Shown: positions 42,497 to 54,115 of the stretch, in pieces | Numbering within the stretch: the stretch's first letter is position 1 | Layout of the letters: the number at the start of each line of letters is the position of its first letter | Assembly: GCF_032118995.1 (NCBI RefSeq) | Contig: NC_092662.1 | Location: 2,666,001-2,730,000 of the forward strand | Reading direction: 5' to 3' | DNA from: Asterias amurensis | Lineage: Eukaryota > Echinodermata > Asteroidea > Forcipulatida > Asteriidae | Length of the DNA: 64,000 nucleotides | The notes under the pieces: generated by a model | Database searches by the model: none | What the model was told of the DNA's origin: nothing | What the model saw: the letters and a program-made list of their open reading frames with translations, nothing else | Position numbers and translations under genes: made by a program

Positions 42497-43087
42497 GTAA
42501 GTTACGTCGCAGAAAGCTAGGTGTGAAGTTCTTAATTAAAATCGGTTGATGAAGCTGTCAAGAAAATGGCGTCATAAACCATGACCTAATTATTTTAATA
42601 TTAGCGTAGATCGCGTCATGTGTTTGTATCAATCAATTTGAAATACATCATGTAATGCATGGGCCTGCTCTAGTGCGGCGTTTGTATGATACAAGTTGCT
42701 GGCTGGTTTTTTACATACAAGCGCCTGCCAGTCTTTTTTGTTGTTGATATTTTTCATCCATAGGGTATTTTTATAAGCGCTGAATATCCAAATACAAATA
42801 GTGGAAAGAAAATAGAGTGAGTGTTTTGAAAGCTGTATTGTTTGCTCTAAATGTAGTCTCTCAACCTCTCATCTCCTATAGTGTGACTTGCGACCCCTCC
42901 CTCAAACACCAGTTATAAACAGAATCTTTTGGGCATACAGTATACATTGACTCCTCAACCCCAACCCTTTTAAATTTAAAGAGAGGCTGTTATCCAGAGG
43001 GATGAATTCGTGTCTTTTGGACACCCTGATGCAATGCGGGTATCCGTTTTTATCGGAGCATAATACATGTATATTATATCCAGATCC

Positions 43088-43264
43088 AGCCATCGATTTC
43101 ACAAAACTCTTCCTAACTTAAGACTAATCGTAGGACTTGGGACGAGTCCCAACCCTGCACTGTAGCATGCAGACCTTAAGATTAATCCTAAGTTTAGGAC
43201 GAGTTACTCGTCCTAACTCAAGATAAGATAAGACGAGTCCCAACTCTTTGTGAAATCGACGGCT
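43088..43264. mobile_element. Family 4 fold-back element, older copy
   Basis: catcgatttcacaaaactcttccta at the left and gagtcccaactctttgtgaaatcgacggc at the right, with repeated taagtttaggacgag and gtcctaactcaag inside. Same architecture as 18169-18345, but decayed. Confidence 0.65.
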
Positions 43265-43639
43265 GATCCCTGTTTTAAATTTGTACACCTTGCTTATTTG
43301 GACAGCCAGTCTTTAAATTTCTAGCAAATCTGGACACCCTTTTGCCAAATCCTACACACTTACAACTCTGCAGAGAGGCAATATCTTGGTGTACTTTTTG
43401 CATTTGCAACTTGTGAGTTTTGCTGCATTATGAGATCAGATGTTGAACAAACTATTAGCAGAGATGTCCATAAGCCTTTTTGAGGTATAGTGGACGTGAT
43501 AGGAGTGTACTGTTTAGTTTGGGTGTATACTCACAAATTTACCCAAACCTTTTAGTGTTTTAGCATTGTATCCGCATATCTAAAAAAGGCTTATTGAGTA
43601 GCCCTTATTGAGCCAGTCTTATGGTGTGTCTTCTCCTGG

Positions 43640-43965
43640 CCTATCGGTTTAGTGTATCAGACCCAGGTTCTGGTGGCTAAGTCATCAGGATGGGTTCGAA
43701 TCCTGGTCATGACACTTACGTTCTTGACCAAGAGAACTGTTTCTCTTCACCCAGGGACAACATGTTACCTGTGATGGCAGAGATGGTTTTTGTGATTGAT
43801 TTAGCTTGTTGCATACTTTATATTTGACAGCACATTCTTTATACTCCCAAGGGAGCCGAGATGGTTTTAAGGAATGAAACAAATTGCCCAGTGACCAGAA
43901 GTAATAGTGTTTGAGCGCCATTAGCGTTACTGAGTGACTGATTTGTGCGCTTTTTACGTAGCCTG
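43640..43965 (+). mobile_element. tRNA-derived SINE
   Basis: B box gatgggttcgaatcctggtcatgaca, then cttacgttcttgaccaagag, ctcttcacccaggga, acctgtgatggcagagatgg and a terminal agcgccattagcgttactgagtgactgatttgtgcgc. Homologous to the SINE at 25296 in the body. Confidence 0.75.
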
Positions 43966-44539
43966 AATGTCTGTCGTCACACAAAGTGTTTTTATTCCTG
44001 TGGGAGTTGGGGGAGAAGGGCAGGGCGCACAAATCCCGATTTAAAACTCGTAGCTCAGAAATTATACTACCACTTCTTAAGGTTTAATGGTCTGATAGAT
44101 TACGTCTTGAAGCTTCCCAGTCATGGACGCAAAAGCCTCTTTAATGCGATTTTCTTTTAAAGCTCTGAAGACCCTTAAGACCGGTAATCCCCCTCCCCTC
44201 TCGTTCCCCCTTACCATCTCATCAGGGGAACACTCCTCGCAACAAGGTGGAGGGGTTTAACCCGAGTGAATGTTAGCGAGGTGTTTGGATTGAGGAGTTT
44301 GAAGGCGTCGGGGACAGGCCAAGATTGTAAAGATCTTAGGGTGACCGGGGGTTTCTTATTAGTGGATTAGTTTAAGATCAAGGAGAGATTTTGACGTTGC
44401 AACCTGTCGCTGGTGGTTGATGGGAAGTAGCCAGATGCTGTGAGAGACAGAATTTAATGTACCAAGTATTTATCTTTAATGAAAAACCCTCCGGGCTGTG
44501 GAATATGAAAATGAGGTTTTGTTTTCATTTGACTTCTCT

Positions 44540-45390
44540 CAATTATTAGACTGCCTGAAACATTTGAGAATAATTTGTACACAGCATGTGCCGTTCCATT
44601 TTCTACTAGGAATATTATGATTTCTATGAAATTTAATATGATGGACTGTTTTGTTTTTTCCTTTTTGTTTTCTTCTTCATATAAACGTAGATTATTAAGT
44701 GAAGGGATATTGAAAGATATTAAAATGCTATGGATATTAAAATGAGTTTTTCATTTGAATTCTTTCAATAATAAACTAATGAAACATCAATTGAGGATAT
44801 TTGTACACAGTGTGCGCCATGACATTTCCTGCAAGGATTCATAAGTTCGAGTAAATTAAAAATCATGGAATGTTTTTTGTTTCTTACGCTTTCATGGGAT
44901 TTTTTTCATTTGGATTTTTTTTCCATAATAAAACATTCTGAAACATCACCAATTGAGAGCAGTTTATACACATTGTGTGCCGTGCAGTTTTCTACTAGGA
45001 AAAGAATACCGTGAAAATTTGATAAATCTACTCCGCGGTAGTAGAATAAAGAAAGACAGTTCTCTAAGAACAAACTCTCCACACATGTTGTTACCGCAAA
45101 CCAAATATATACCATGTATGATGATTTTTATATAAACTGTTACATGTAAGTTAATGGTGAAGGGTTTGCTATTGATATCAAATGAGATTTTCATTTAATT
45201 TTTTTAAATATTACGGTCCTAAACATCACCAATTGAGAACATGTACGAAGTGTGTGCCGTGCAATTCCTTGCAAAGAATAGAAAACAATGATTTTTATTA
45301 AGTTAAAAATCATGACCTGTTCCGGTACGAACTGTAGATTGTCAAGTGAAGGGTTGGCAATAAATACATCATGCTACACGTGGCACATCA
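44540..45390. repeat. Four-copy diverged tandem repeat, about 160-290 bp spacing
   Basis: Copies begin near 44550, 44776, 44932 and 45215. Each has (c)tgaaacatc/aaacatcaccaattgaga, gtacacagtgtgtgccgtgcaatt or a variant, and ctactaggaa or cttgcaaagaa. Three then share aaattaaaaatcatg or a variant followed by gg(a)ctgtt. AT-rich and non-coding. Confidence 0.65.
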
Positions 45391-45635
45391 CTGCTTCTGC
45401 TAAGAATTGTTAATTTGAGCAGAAAAAGTGTGTCAACCATTTTGTTGTCCTGTTTTGTTTTTTTAGCGGATATCAGTTCCCTGCTCTAGGAATAATGTAT
45501 TAAACAGAGATGGATTTTTTAGGTTGTTGTAGGAGGGGAGGGGTTAAGAGTAATTTGCTGATGAAGGGGGGTGGGTATGGGGTAGTACTTAAAAAATATT
45601 AATACTAATATAGTAATAAATAAATAAAATTATAA

Positions 45636-45654
45636 AAAAAAAAAAAAAAAAAAA
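45636..45654. repeat. Poly-A run
   Basis: About 19 A residues within a longer AT-rich stretch (45595-45670). Confidence 0.8.
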
Positions 45655-46859
45655 GTAAAATAAAATCCCCAAAATGTTTTTAATAATTTACGGGCCTGAG
45701 CAGAGTGCACGCTGATGTACATTTTCTCGTTTGTAAAGTTGCAAGAACAGTTGCTCTTTAAAGCTTGAATCAACAGTGTTGTCAATTCTGGAATATTAAT
45801 CTTTAATTAAATGACTGGAGGGATTTGTGTCTGAGGTCACGTTGAATCTGATGAGAGTGGAGGGGGGTTGGTGGCTGGAATACACTCCCGATGACTTCAT
45901 TATAATTTAGTATTACTTGCAGTGGTTGTGTTCTTAACCTGACGCAGGGGAGAATATGATGGGGGGCATTGTTTTCATTTTGAGGATTGTCAAAGCCAGG
46001 TTGTCTACGGTGTTATAGTTCTGGTTGTTTTTATTGGAGTAGAGAGAGGTCACATCGTTGTCAATAACTGCTAATTGAGATGTTGAATCATTGCTTTGTT
46101 TTGTCTTTCGTTTTTTGTAATTTGTGAAGCTTTTTAGTTTTGAATTTAGTGAATGCGGGAAAGTGTATATGATTCATATGAAAAAGCCAGATAAAACAAT
46201 AATAATCAAGTCAGCCTGATTATCATTTTTATATCAACTTATTAGATACAGCTCTGTTTACTTTGTGGCAAGGGTGTACAATTTTACAAAATGTGTATAT
46301 CATGATCATGTGAAACAATTTGTGTACTGTCCAGGATCCCTTGTAAAATCTTGTCCAACATTGCTACATCTCGTCCAACAATGCTACATTTTTTTCGGAG
46401 GTCTGCTAGCAGACGGGCGTGAAGTCATTGTTCGAAGGGAACCTTAGCCTAAGCTAGTCATAATGCATCTTGAAGATGTCACCTCCGTCGGTCGACGTCG
46501 TCTTGAGACACACTAAGGCTCCCAGGTCCTTCATTAGTAGTCAGAGCCGTTCCTAAGGCGATAAAGGTCTTGATCTCATAATTTTGACGTCAGCTTCGAC
46601 TGCGAGACTTAATTGAGTCTTAATTCCGGGGGATTTGTAAAAAGTGGCTTAAAGCTGTGCACTCACTGACCATCGACTGGCCAACCATCATCTCATTGTG
46701 TTAAAGTGATTAGTTTTCTCACCCCAGTCAATTAAAATTGTGGACTTGGCTCGAGGCAAATGAATGCCATCAAAGATAAGATAGTGAGTTGTGTTGAGGA
46801 GCAAGTAATTCCCACTAAGGAAGATTTAAATTTTAAAATCTAATATGTCAATGTGTTTA

Positions 46860-47330
46860 TTCAAGGGGCTGTGAGCGCAGGCCTGTATGGTTCGTTTTGT
46901 AAGAGCAAGGGCACCAAGGCATGTTTTCCTTGGTAAAGGGATCCTATGAGGAAATTGTAAATTCCTAAGGGCACCAAGGCAATGACCAGGGGGCATGGAG
47001 GCAATCGCCTTCGCAGGCCTGTATGCTTCGTTTTTGAAAGGGCAAAAGGCACTAAGGCAAAGGGCACCCTATGAGGAAATTGTAAATTTCTACTGAGAGC
47101 ATTTCAAGGGCACCAAGGCAATGACCAGGGGCATGGAGGCAATCGCCTACATGAAGTTTGAGGCCCGCAGTGTGGTCAGGATCAGAGCAGGCTGTGGCTG
47201 TAAATTTACAGGCGTAGAAATTTACAGTTTTCTCATACATTTATATAAAGTACATTGTAGGTTACCCTTTATCAAGGAGAAAATGCCTTGGTGCCCTTGC
47301 CCTTTCAAAAATGGAGCATAAAGGCCTGCA
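46860..47330. repeat. Complex repeat built on aagggcaccaaggca
   Basis: Blocks gggcaccaaggcaatgaccagg, gcatggaggcaatcgcct, gcaggcctgtatg.ttcgttttt and atgaggaaattgtaaatt occur two or three times in direct orientation. A partly inverted copy ends at tgccttggtgcccttgccctttcaaaaatgg (about 47283-47313). Confidence 0.65.
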
Positions 47331-47386
47331 TTTGCATGAACTTTTACTGATAATGGTACCTGTTTTTTTCAAGTGTACCCTGAGAC

Positions 47387-47577
47387 TTAAGCCCGGTTCA
47401 TACTTCCTGTGAATGCGAATGCGGTACGAATGTTGACGTCACAAATTCACAACAAATAATTTGCAGCAGTTCAACTTTGCTCAACTCACTTGCAAATATC
47501 ACTGCGAAATTAGGGTTGTGACGTCAAATTTACGTTAAATTCGCTTCGCATTCGCAGGAAGTATGAACCTGGCTTAA
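47387..47577. mobile_element. TTAA MITE with GGTTCATACTTCC ends (family 5)
   Basis: TTAAGCCCGGTTCATACTTC at the left is mirrored by GAAGTATGAACCTGGCTTAA at the right (one mismatch). The arms continue ctgtgaatgcgaatgcg / cgcattcgcagg and both halves contain gacgtcaaa. A related piece sits in the SINE at 32953. Confidence 0.88.
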
Positions 47578-48254
47578 TGCTGAGCAAATTTTATGTGGTG
47601 CACTTAAAACAATAAATAATCAGATTAGTTACTTCAAGCATGTTCAAGGTCTGTAAATAACATCATATAAGCTATGGTTTATGGCTAAGCTATGATTGTA
47701 ATGGTGTATTTGATAGGGTATTGATGTAGGGTTCATTTTTTTGCAGTGCTTCAAACATGGCTTGGTGTTCTATGGAGTCAAAGCCTTTCTCAAAATCCAT
47801 AAACCCGACTCAAATTGTATTCCTTTGTTGTCTTGATTAATCTGGTTGTATAGCTTGCATAGTGTTTTTATTTTGTGTTTATTTTATTTTTATTCAAAAT
47901 ACTTTAATACATGTATACAAAACTATGCATGCTATTTTTAAAATAAACTACTTTTAGAACGATACAAAAAATGGCAAATGGCAAAAACAGGAAATTTTAC
48001 GAAGTGGATGTACATGTAGCAATACAAAAGATTGCAAAATATGATCGCTTGTAGATTGGTTGTAAGTTCAATTTTAAAGAAGAAAAAAAATTGCAAAAAA
48101 TATTTATAAAATATGCAATAAAAAGGAAATTATACAATAACAACTGTAGGTTTGTAAATTATCAGTAATGAACTGCTTTCGATTAAACGTATGACATCTG
48201 AGTTATGATGGTAGTGGAAATTGTTTATTTTTAAGGGTAGTCATAAAACATGAC
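47578..48254. other. Intergenic, AT-rich, nothing recognised
   Basis: AT-rich sequence. A stretch at about 47735-47865 (cttcaaacatggcttggtgttctatggagtcaaagcctttctcaaaatccat) resembles text often seen in retrotransposon reverse transcriptase 3' ends read in reverse. It is too short and broken to call. Confidence 0.3.
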
Positions 48255-48640
48255 TTAAAGGCAGTGGACACTATTGGTAATTGTCAAAGACTAGCCTTCA
48301 CAGTTGGTGTATCTCAACATATGCATAAAATAACTAACCTGTGAAAATTTGAGCTCAATCGGTTATCAAAGTTGCGAGATAATAATGAAAGAAGAAACAC
48401 CCTTGTCATACGAAGTTGTGTGCGTTTAGATGGTTGATTTCGAGACCTCAAGTTCTAAACTTGAGGTCTCGAAATCAAATTAGTAGAAAATTACTTCTTT
48501 CTCGAAAACTATGGCACTTCAGAGGGAGCCGTTTCTCACAATGTTTTATACCATCAACCTCTCCCCATTACTCGTCACCAAGAAAGGTTTTATGCTAATA
48601 ATTATTTTGAGTAATTACCAATAGTGTCCACTGCCTTTAA
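48255..48640 (+). mobile_element. TTAA MITE (family 2), full-length
   Basis: TTAAAGGCAGTGGACACTAT and ATAGTGTCCACTGCCTTTAA are perfect 20-bp terminal inverted repeats with TTAA ends. The arms continue (tggtaattgtcaaag / gagtaattacca). An inner palindrome (tttcgagacctcaagttc / aacttgaggtctcgaaa) marks the centre. The best reference copy, with 58809. Confidence 0.95.
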
Positions 48641-49359
48641 AAACATTGACAGCATGTACTGGTGATGAACCGCTGTTAAAATGGCTGACAAAAAATAATA
48701 GTTTGCTATAGTAACCGTAGACATTCATGTACTCTGTTACCCAAGTACTTTTGATGAGAGAGAGAGAGTAAACCTAAACCAAATTGTCATCGGATATTTT
48801 CCGATCACAATCCTAATTTCCTTGTCCGTAAGATCTCCGGAAACGAAATCCAACAATAATGAGATCCGACTTTGAAATCGAAAACTTTGGCACGGTGTGA
48901 GTTCCATCTGGCGGGAAGCGTGTACTTTATAACACACCGGGTTCCCAACTTGATGCTGACTTGAATAATTAAACAAAGAAATTTGCTTAATTTATTTATC
49001 ACAGGCAATTAGTAACCCGAGTAAGCTCTTGACCAATTAGAGAGTTAGTATTCTACGCCTTGGTGAATATGTGAATTCCCGTGTGATTTTTCCTCATGAC
49101 GGAATATCGCCCGTCTGTTTGCTTTAATTTCATCTGGTTCATTTGGCTGGAAGGGGGAGTACGTTTTAATAAAGCCAGGGGGTTTGCTGGTGTGTGTTTG
49201 TGTGCATGGTAAAAGCTGAGCAGAGTCTTAACTCTTCATTAATAATAATATTTGCTTGGTTCAACTTGAAGCCAGAAAGCATTTGGTTTTATTCGGTGAG
49301 TAGTTTTTCCTTCATGGCTTGTTTTGCTGTTCTGTTGCATGGTAGACTATAGTAACAGT

Positions 49360-49465
49360 AACATTCAACATTATACAATAATTGCACGCTGTGACGGCGT
49401 CATGGCGTTTTCCCTCGAGGGTGTACAAAACCCATGGACCCCAGTCACAGCGTGCAACTATTGTT
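49360..49465. repeat. Inverted repeat around a CpG-rich core
   Basis: caataattgcacgctgtgac and gtcacagcgtgcaactattg flank about 60 bp (ggcgtcatggcgttttccctcgagggtg...). The arms are about 20 bp with one or two mismatches. Confidence 0.65.
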
Positions 49466-49742
49466 TTGTTATACCTTGGTAACATTATTATTCCTCTTCT
49501 CGAAGTTCTGTTGCCATCCTCAAACATTATTACATAGTTTAAAACAATTTTTCACTGTTCCCTCGAACCCGCGGTTGTTTCGTCCTTAGGACTGAAAATC
49601 GACCAACGGTGGGAACGATCAAGGTACAATGTAATGTACACCGGTGAACATCACTCAGCCATGGTACATGCGTATTTGTTGCACGGCACGTGATTGGTTC
49701 TCGACCAATCAAACCTCACAGTTTGTTACCGAGGTATAACAA
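49466..49742. mobile_element. MITE with TTGTTATACC(T/C)(T/C)GGTAAC ends
   Basis: TTGTTATACCTTGGTAAC at the left and GTTACCGAGGTATAACAA at the right are 18-bp inverted repeats with one mismatch, enclosing about 240 bp (gtgattggttctcgaccaatc palindrome inside). Not seen elsewhere in the window. Confidence 0.7.
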
Positions 49743-49984
49743 GAATGGGTGTTTTGCATGAGCTTTATGATTTGTGTACACATTGGACATCCAGGGACTC
49801 AAAATTGGCACTTGACTTCAGGCCAAACACTACCCAAGTCCAGTGTTTACGGTTTTTTCCCCCAGTAAACTCACAGCAAGTCTTGTATTATGTCAACTGA
49901 ATAATGTTATGTTTCACCTCACTGTGGAGTATTTTTTTCTTTTTAAACTAGTTTATTTTTTAACTTCAAATATTGACTTTGACT

Positions 49985-50120
49985 CGGGAAAAAACACTTT
50001 CCATTCTGTGGTTGGGTTGGCGTAGTATCTTGCCTCGCCTTTCACCTCTGGGACTGTGGTTCAAATCATGCCCTGGGCACTATGTGGGTTGGGTTTTCAG
50101 TCCCTACCTGACTGTGGGTT
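49985..50120 (+). mobile_element. tRNA-derived SINE, diverged
   Basis: ggttgggttggcgtagtatcttgcctcgcctttcacctctgggactgtggttcaaatcatgccctgggca has A-box and B-box character; the downstream part is TG-rich. Confidence 0.45.
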
Positions 50121-50204
50121 TTTTGGGGGGTGGAATAATTCTCTGGGTTTTTTTTCTTCCCAACTACCTGGTCTTTTCTCCATTTTGTTTCTGGCTATTA
50201 CAGT

Positions 50205-50700
50205 GATTAAGTTCACTTTTCTGATGGTCCTCGGCTTCACAACAGAATGAAATGAAACCAAAGAAAATTTGGAAATGAATGTCCCCTTCTTCTTTTTCTT
50301 TTTTTCGGGTAAACGGTTAACCCTGGAACAACTCTCTGCTGTTTTCCTCTCACATACCTAAAATTTAAACTTCCCTCCTCTCTCTATTGGGTTATTATGT
50401 ATATATAGTGATTAAGTTGGCTTTTGGTCTGAGAGCCCTTCACAACCAAATAAATGAAATGAAAGGAAGTTTTGAAATGGATGTCACCTTATTTTTTTGG
50501 TTAAACGGTTAACCCTGGAATATAATTCACTGCAGTTTTCCTCTCACATCTAAAACTGAAACTCCCTTCCTTGTCTTCTCGCCATTGGTTTCTTGGCTAG
50601 AGAAAGAGTCCTCAGCCTTATAGAACCAGAAATGAAATGAAATTTGGAAATGGATTTCTCCTTATTGTTTACGGTTAAACGGTTTTAAAACCAGTTCAAT
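50205..50700. repeat. Direct repeat, about 190-bp unit, two and a half copies
   Basis: Ordered blocks gtgattaagtt(c/g)(a/g)cttt, gagccctcacaacca/cggcttcacaac, gaaatgaa, ggaaatgaatgtc, taaacggttaaccctggaa, cactgcagttttcctctcacat and aaactcccttcct recur at about 50210, 50410 and 50620. Confidence 0.75.
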
Positions 50701-51794
50701 GTCCCGAGCCTATAAAAGCACTATAAAACTACAGCTCCTGGTCGCCAGTTAGTCCTCCTACTTTGCACTTCTCTAAATCCAATAGATATTGATAGCCTGC
50801 TCCTAATTGTGCCTCTGTCTGTCCTTAAGACAAAATTGCATCCCTCTCTGTCTCTTCATTGTTCTCATTGCGAGCCTCCTTGGAGAAAGAAACTCAAAGC
50901 TTGAATCAATGAAGAAGAAAAAAAAAACACTTGAGGGATAGACGGCCAGAGGATGGACCGCTTCTATACTAAGGCAACAAAAAAACATGTTGAGTGTTCT
51001 GCCTTTTTGGAAAAAAAGGAAGCTGAGGATTTTTTTTTTTAAAGACAACCGACTGAGTTTTTTTCGTTTTTTTTTTTTTGTTTTTGTTTTTTACCTTACC
51101 TTAGACCGTTAAAATGTATCACTTTTTACGTTGAAAGGGGAAAAAGGAAAGAAAAAGAGGAGGTGGCCTCTAAAACGAAGGCAGGCAGGGACGCTTAACA
51201 TGTTTTTTTTTTTTTTGCCTAACTGATGAATTAAAAAATTGTTTTGGTGATCCTTCTGGTGCCAATTGAAGACACTTAAGAAACACACTGAATCGGGACA
51301 CTTGATTGGATGTAGATGGCCTACAGTCGACCTGCGATAGAGTAGCCTTGCTGCGTTTTTTTTATTCTACTCGAGTGCGGAGCACTTTGCGCCCGAACAC
51401 GAAATTCCCCGAAGGCGAGTTTTCGGGGACCTGAAGAACTACACGACCCCCGGATGGGGCTAGCACTAGAAACCCATTTCATTAATAGGCGGGAGTTGTG
51501 TACACGTACCTAGGCGTCTGGGGCTGTGTTTGCCCTCTCATCAAAGGTCAATGTTGACTTTAAGTTTTTTTTAATTGCACTGCAGTCTAAGGACATCGAT
51601 CCATTTAAAGGGAGGGTACACATTTGGTGATCACTCTTAAAAACCTAATGGCAATAAAAGAGCTTTTCACAAAGAGCTAAGATTGATCTAAACTGTGATG
51701 TTGCTAGAAATCGCTATGGCAATACTAGCAACTCATCTATTAAAGATGAATCTACTTTATATGATATCGAGCCCAGGGTTATATTGTGTCTTGC
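50701..51794. other. Intergenic, nothing recognised
   Basis: Several homopolymer A/T runs (50920-51090, 51208). A GC-richer stretch at 51330-51530 has no recognised content. No gene is supported. Confidence 0.35.
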
Positions 51795-52118
51795 TTAAAG
51801 GCAGTGGACACTATTGGTAATTACTCAAAACAACTATTAACATAAAACCTTACTTGGTAACGAGTAATGGGGAGAGGCTGATAGTATAAGACATTTCGAG
51901 ACCTCAAGTTTAGAATTTGAGGTTTCAAAATCAAGCATCTAAAAGGACACATTCTTCGTATGGCAAGGGTGGTTTTTTCTTTCATAGTTATCCCGCAACT
52001 CCGTCGACCAATCAAGCTCAAATTTTCACAGGTTTTTTATTTTATGCATATATGTTGAGATACACCAAGTGAGAAGACTGGTCTTTGACAATTACCAATT
52101 AGTGTCCAGTGTCTTTAA
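51795..52118 (+). mobile_element. TTAA MITE (family 2)
   Basis: TTAAAGGCAGTGGACACTAT left end; right end ttaccaattagtgtccagtgtctttaa. About 65 bp shorter than the full copies, with part of the left arm lost. Confidence 0.85.
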
Positions 52119-52477
52119 AACTCAGCCTCCTCCCACCCAATTGTGTTCCATCTTGCTGCGCCAACTTTTTTCCCCCGGAAAATTTGATTGAGCTTTTCAC
52201 ATGCTAAGAGAATTGATCTATGGGGTAACATACTGGATGTTAATTTTTCCTGTGAAAAAAATTGCATAAATGTACGCAGGATTCGTGTTTAAGTGTGAGC
52301 TGCTCTCAAGTTAGGCTAATGGCTTTTTTAAAAGATGATTAAGACCAGATTGAAGTGTTGTTAGGATATTTAATCAGCAATTAACCGGAGTTGTTCACAG
52401 CAGATTGGCTCGGGTGGAGTGGTACTTGGGTGTTTGTTGTGGGGCTCACAGGAATTGTTTAATGGTGGCTGATTATG

Positions 52478-52580
52478 TTGTGTCGTGGCGGAACGGTTAA
52501 GAGCACTGGACTTGAGCTCTGATGGTGTTTGTGATCAGCGGAGTGTGGGTTCGAGTCCCGATCGTTACACTTGCTTCACC
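52478..52580 (+). mobile_element. tRNA-derived SINE head
   Basis: gttgtgtcgtggcggaacggttaagagcact (A box) and gtgtgggttcgagtcccgatcgttacact (T arm, B box). The head pairs imperfectly (GTGTCG / CGTTACAC) and continues into SINE-like sequence. Confidence 0.7.
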
Positions 52581-53734
52581 ACAATTGCTTATTTTTCTTT
52601 TGGATGGGTCATGTCTGGCTTTGGTGGGACTTTCTTTGTCCCTCATGGTTTCTGATTTCTTTCCCATTGTGGTTGTTGTTTTTAAATGGTGTTTTTATTA
52701 ATTGTAACTTAGCATTCACTGGATGGTCATGTATTGGTTTGTTTACATTGTCAAATAATCAAATAATGATTGGAAAAAATTACAACTTTTGCATTACACA
52801 GTAGTTTATTATGCTTCTACAATTTTGAACACTAATAATTTGTTGTTAATTTCAAAACTCTGACAATACAGTATCAAACAAACTTTGTATCATTTTTACC
52901 TTAAAACGAACACACCCTCTGTGACACTGTTTACTATCGCTATCGCAGTCTATCTTGTAGAGTCAAGAGATCTGTGTACGTGTGTATACTCAACGCTTGA
53001 TTTGTAAATTTAGCCTTGGGGCGTCTCTTATTTTCCACAGCGCTTTCTTTAGATGAATAGAGGCACGACTTCCTTAAAGAACCTCTTGTCTCCAAACCAT
53101 TGCTTCCAATCGTCTCCCAGACCGGAACGCAATTTCCCGTCACTGAAGTATTAAAGGCCTAAAACAAACAAAAACATGTTTAGTGTCTTTCCTTTTTTAA
53201 AGAAGAAAGGAGGAGGGTGTTTTCTTCTTCTTTTTTTCTCTCAAAATGGCCTGATATTCTATTTTTCAAAGACAACCGGCTCAGCTTTATAACAAAATAT
53301 AAAAAAATTCATATTATGAGATCATTAAATTGATCCTTTTTTTTATGAAAAAATATATATATAATTTTTGTTTTTTTCATTAAAAAAAAAGAGGCAGCCT
53401 GTAAAAAGGAAGCAAATGGGAACCCTAAACATGTTTTTGTTTTATTTGGCCTAAGGTGCCCTGGATCAGGTGGCCAATGATTGGTAATTCATGTTGACGT
53501 TGCGGGGGTCCTTCATTCCAAGCTGTTAGCTAAGAACGTGACATGTTAGCGACATCGGTCTGGTTCTTATTTCAACATACATGTAACTGTCACTCCCATG
53601 TACTTGAGTTTGTCAGTTTTAGGAACATGAGTCTCGTTTCAGAGTAGGTTTGAGTTTCACACCGGATCACAGGCCACAGGCCAGTGGTTTTTGTGTTGGG
53701 CCTGATGACAAGGGGCCAATTTCATAGAGCTGCT
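52581..53734. other. Intergenic, nothing recognised
   Basis: AT-rich sequence. No gene or repeat with clear ends is identified. Short frames at 52571-52804 and 52940-53143 have no domain. Confidence 0.3.
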
Positions 53735-53935
53735 TAAGCAAAATTATTTGCTTAAGCACGAAAATAGATCGCTTGTTTTTCACATATTACTGGCAAAAAT
53801 TTAATGCCATATCAATTGCTTGTGACTGGTATTTAGCTGTTGTTTACGCATAACAGTTGAGGTGAGTCTTGGCCGATAATCTGATTTTACTAAGCAAGGA
53901 TTTTTTTGCTTAAGCAAAATTTTGTGCTAGGATTT
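53735..53935. mobile_element. Family 3 MITE, nearly complete
   Basis: Left end gggccaatttcatagagctgcttaagcaaa, right end ttttttgcttaagcaaaatt. Together with 55368-55542 this defines the family terminus, a GGCCCAATTTCATAGAGCTG inverted repeat. Confidence 0.75.
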
Positions 53936-54115
53936 TGAGTTTTAAGCCAGGATTTGGTAGAAGGGTGTCAAATTTGCTGGAATTTTAAAAACTGGGTGTC
54001 CAAATTATTAACTTTCAATACATGGAAGTGGAAGATAAAACAGGGTGTCCAAATTTAGGATAGGGTGTCCATAAGACACCCAGACATCCCTCTGGCCAAC
54101 AATGACTACTAATGT
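53936..54115. repeat. Dispersed repeat related to 24300-24385
   Basis: ttttaagccaggatttgg, tgtcaaatttgctggaattttaaaaactgggtgtccaaatt and the following block match gttttagccaggacttgg, accaattttgctgaaaacttacaaactcggtgtccaaatt. Class unknown. Confidence 0.5.
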
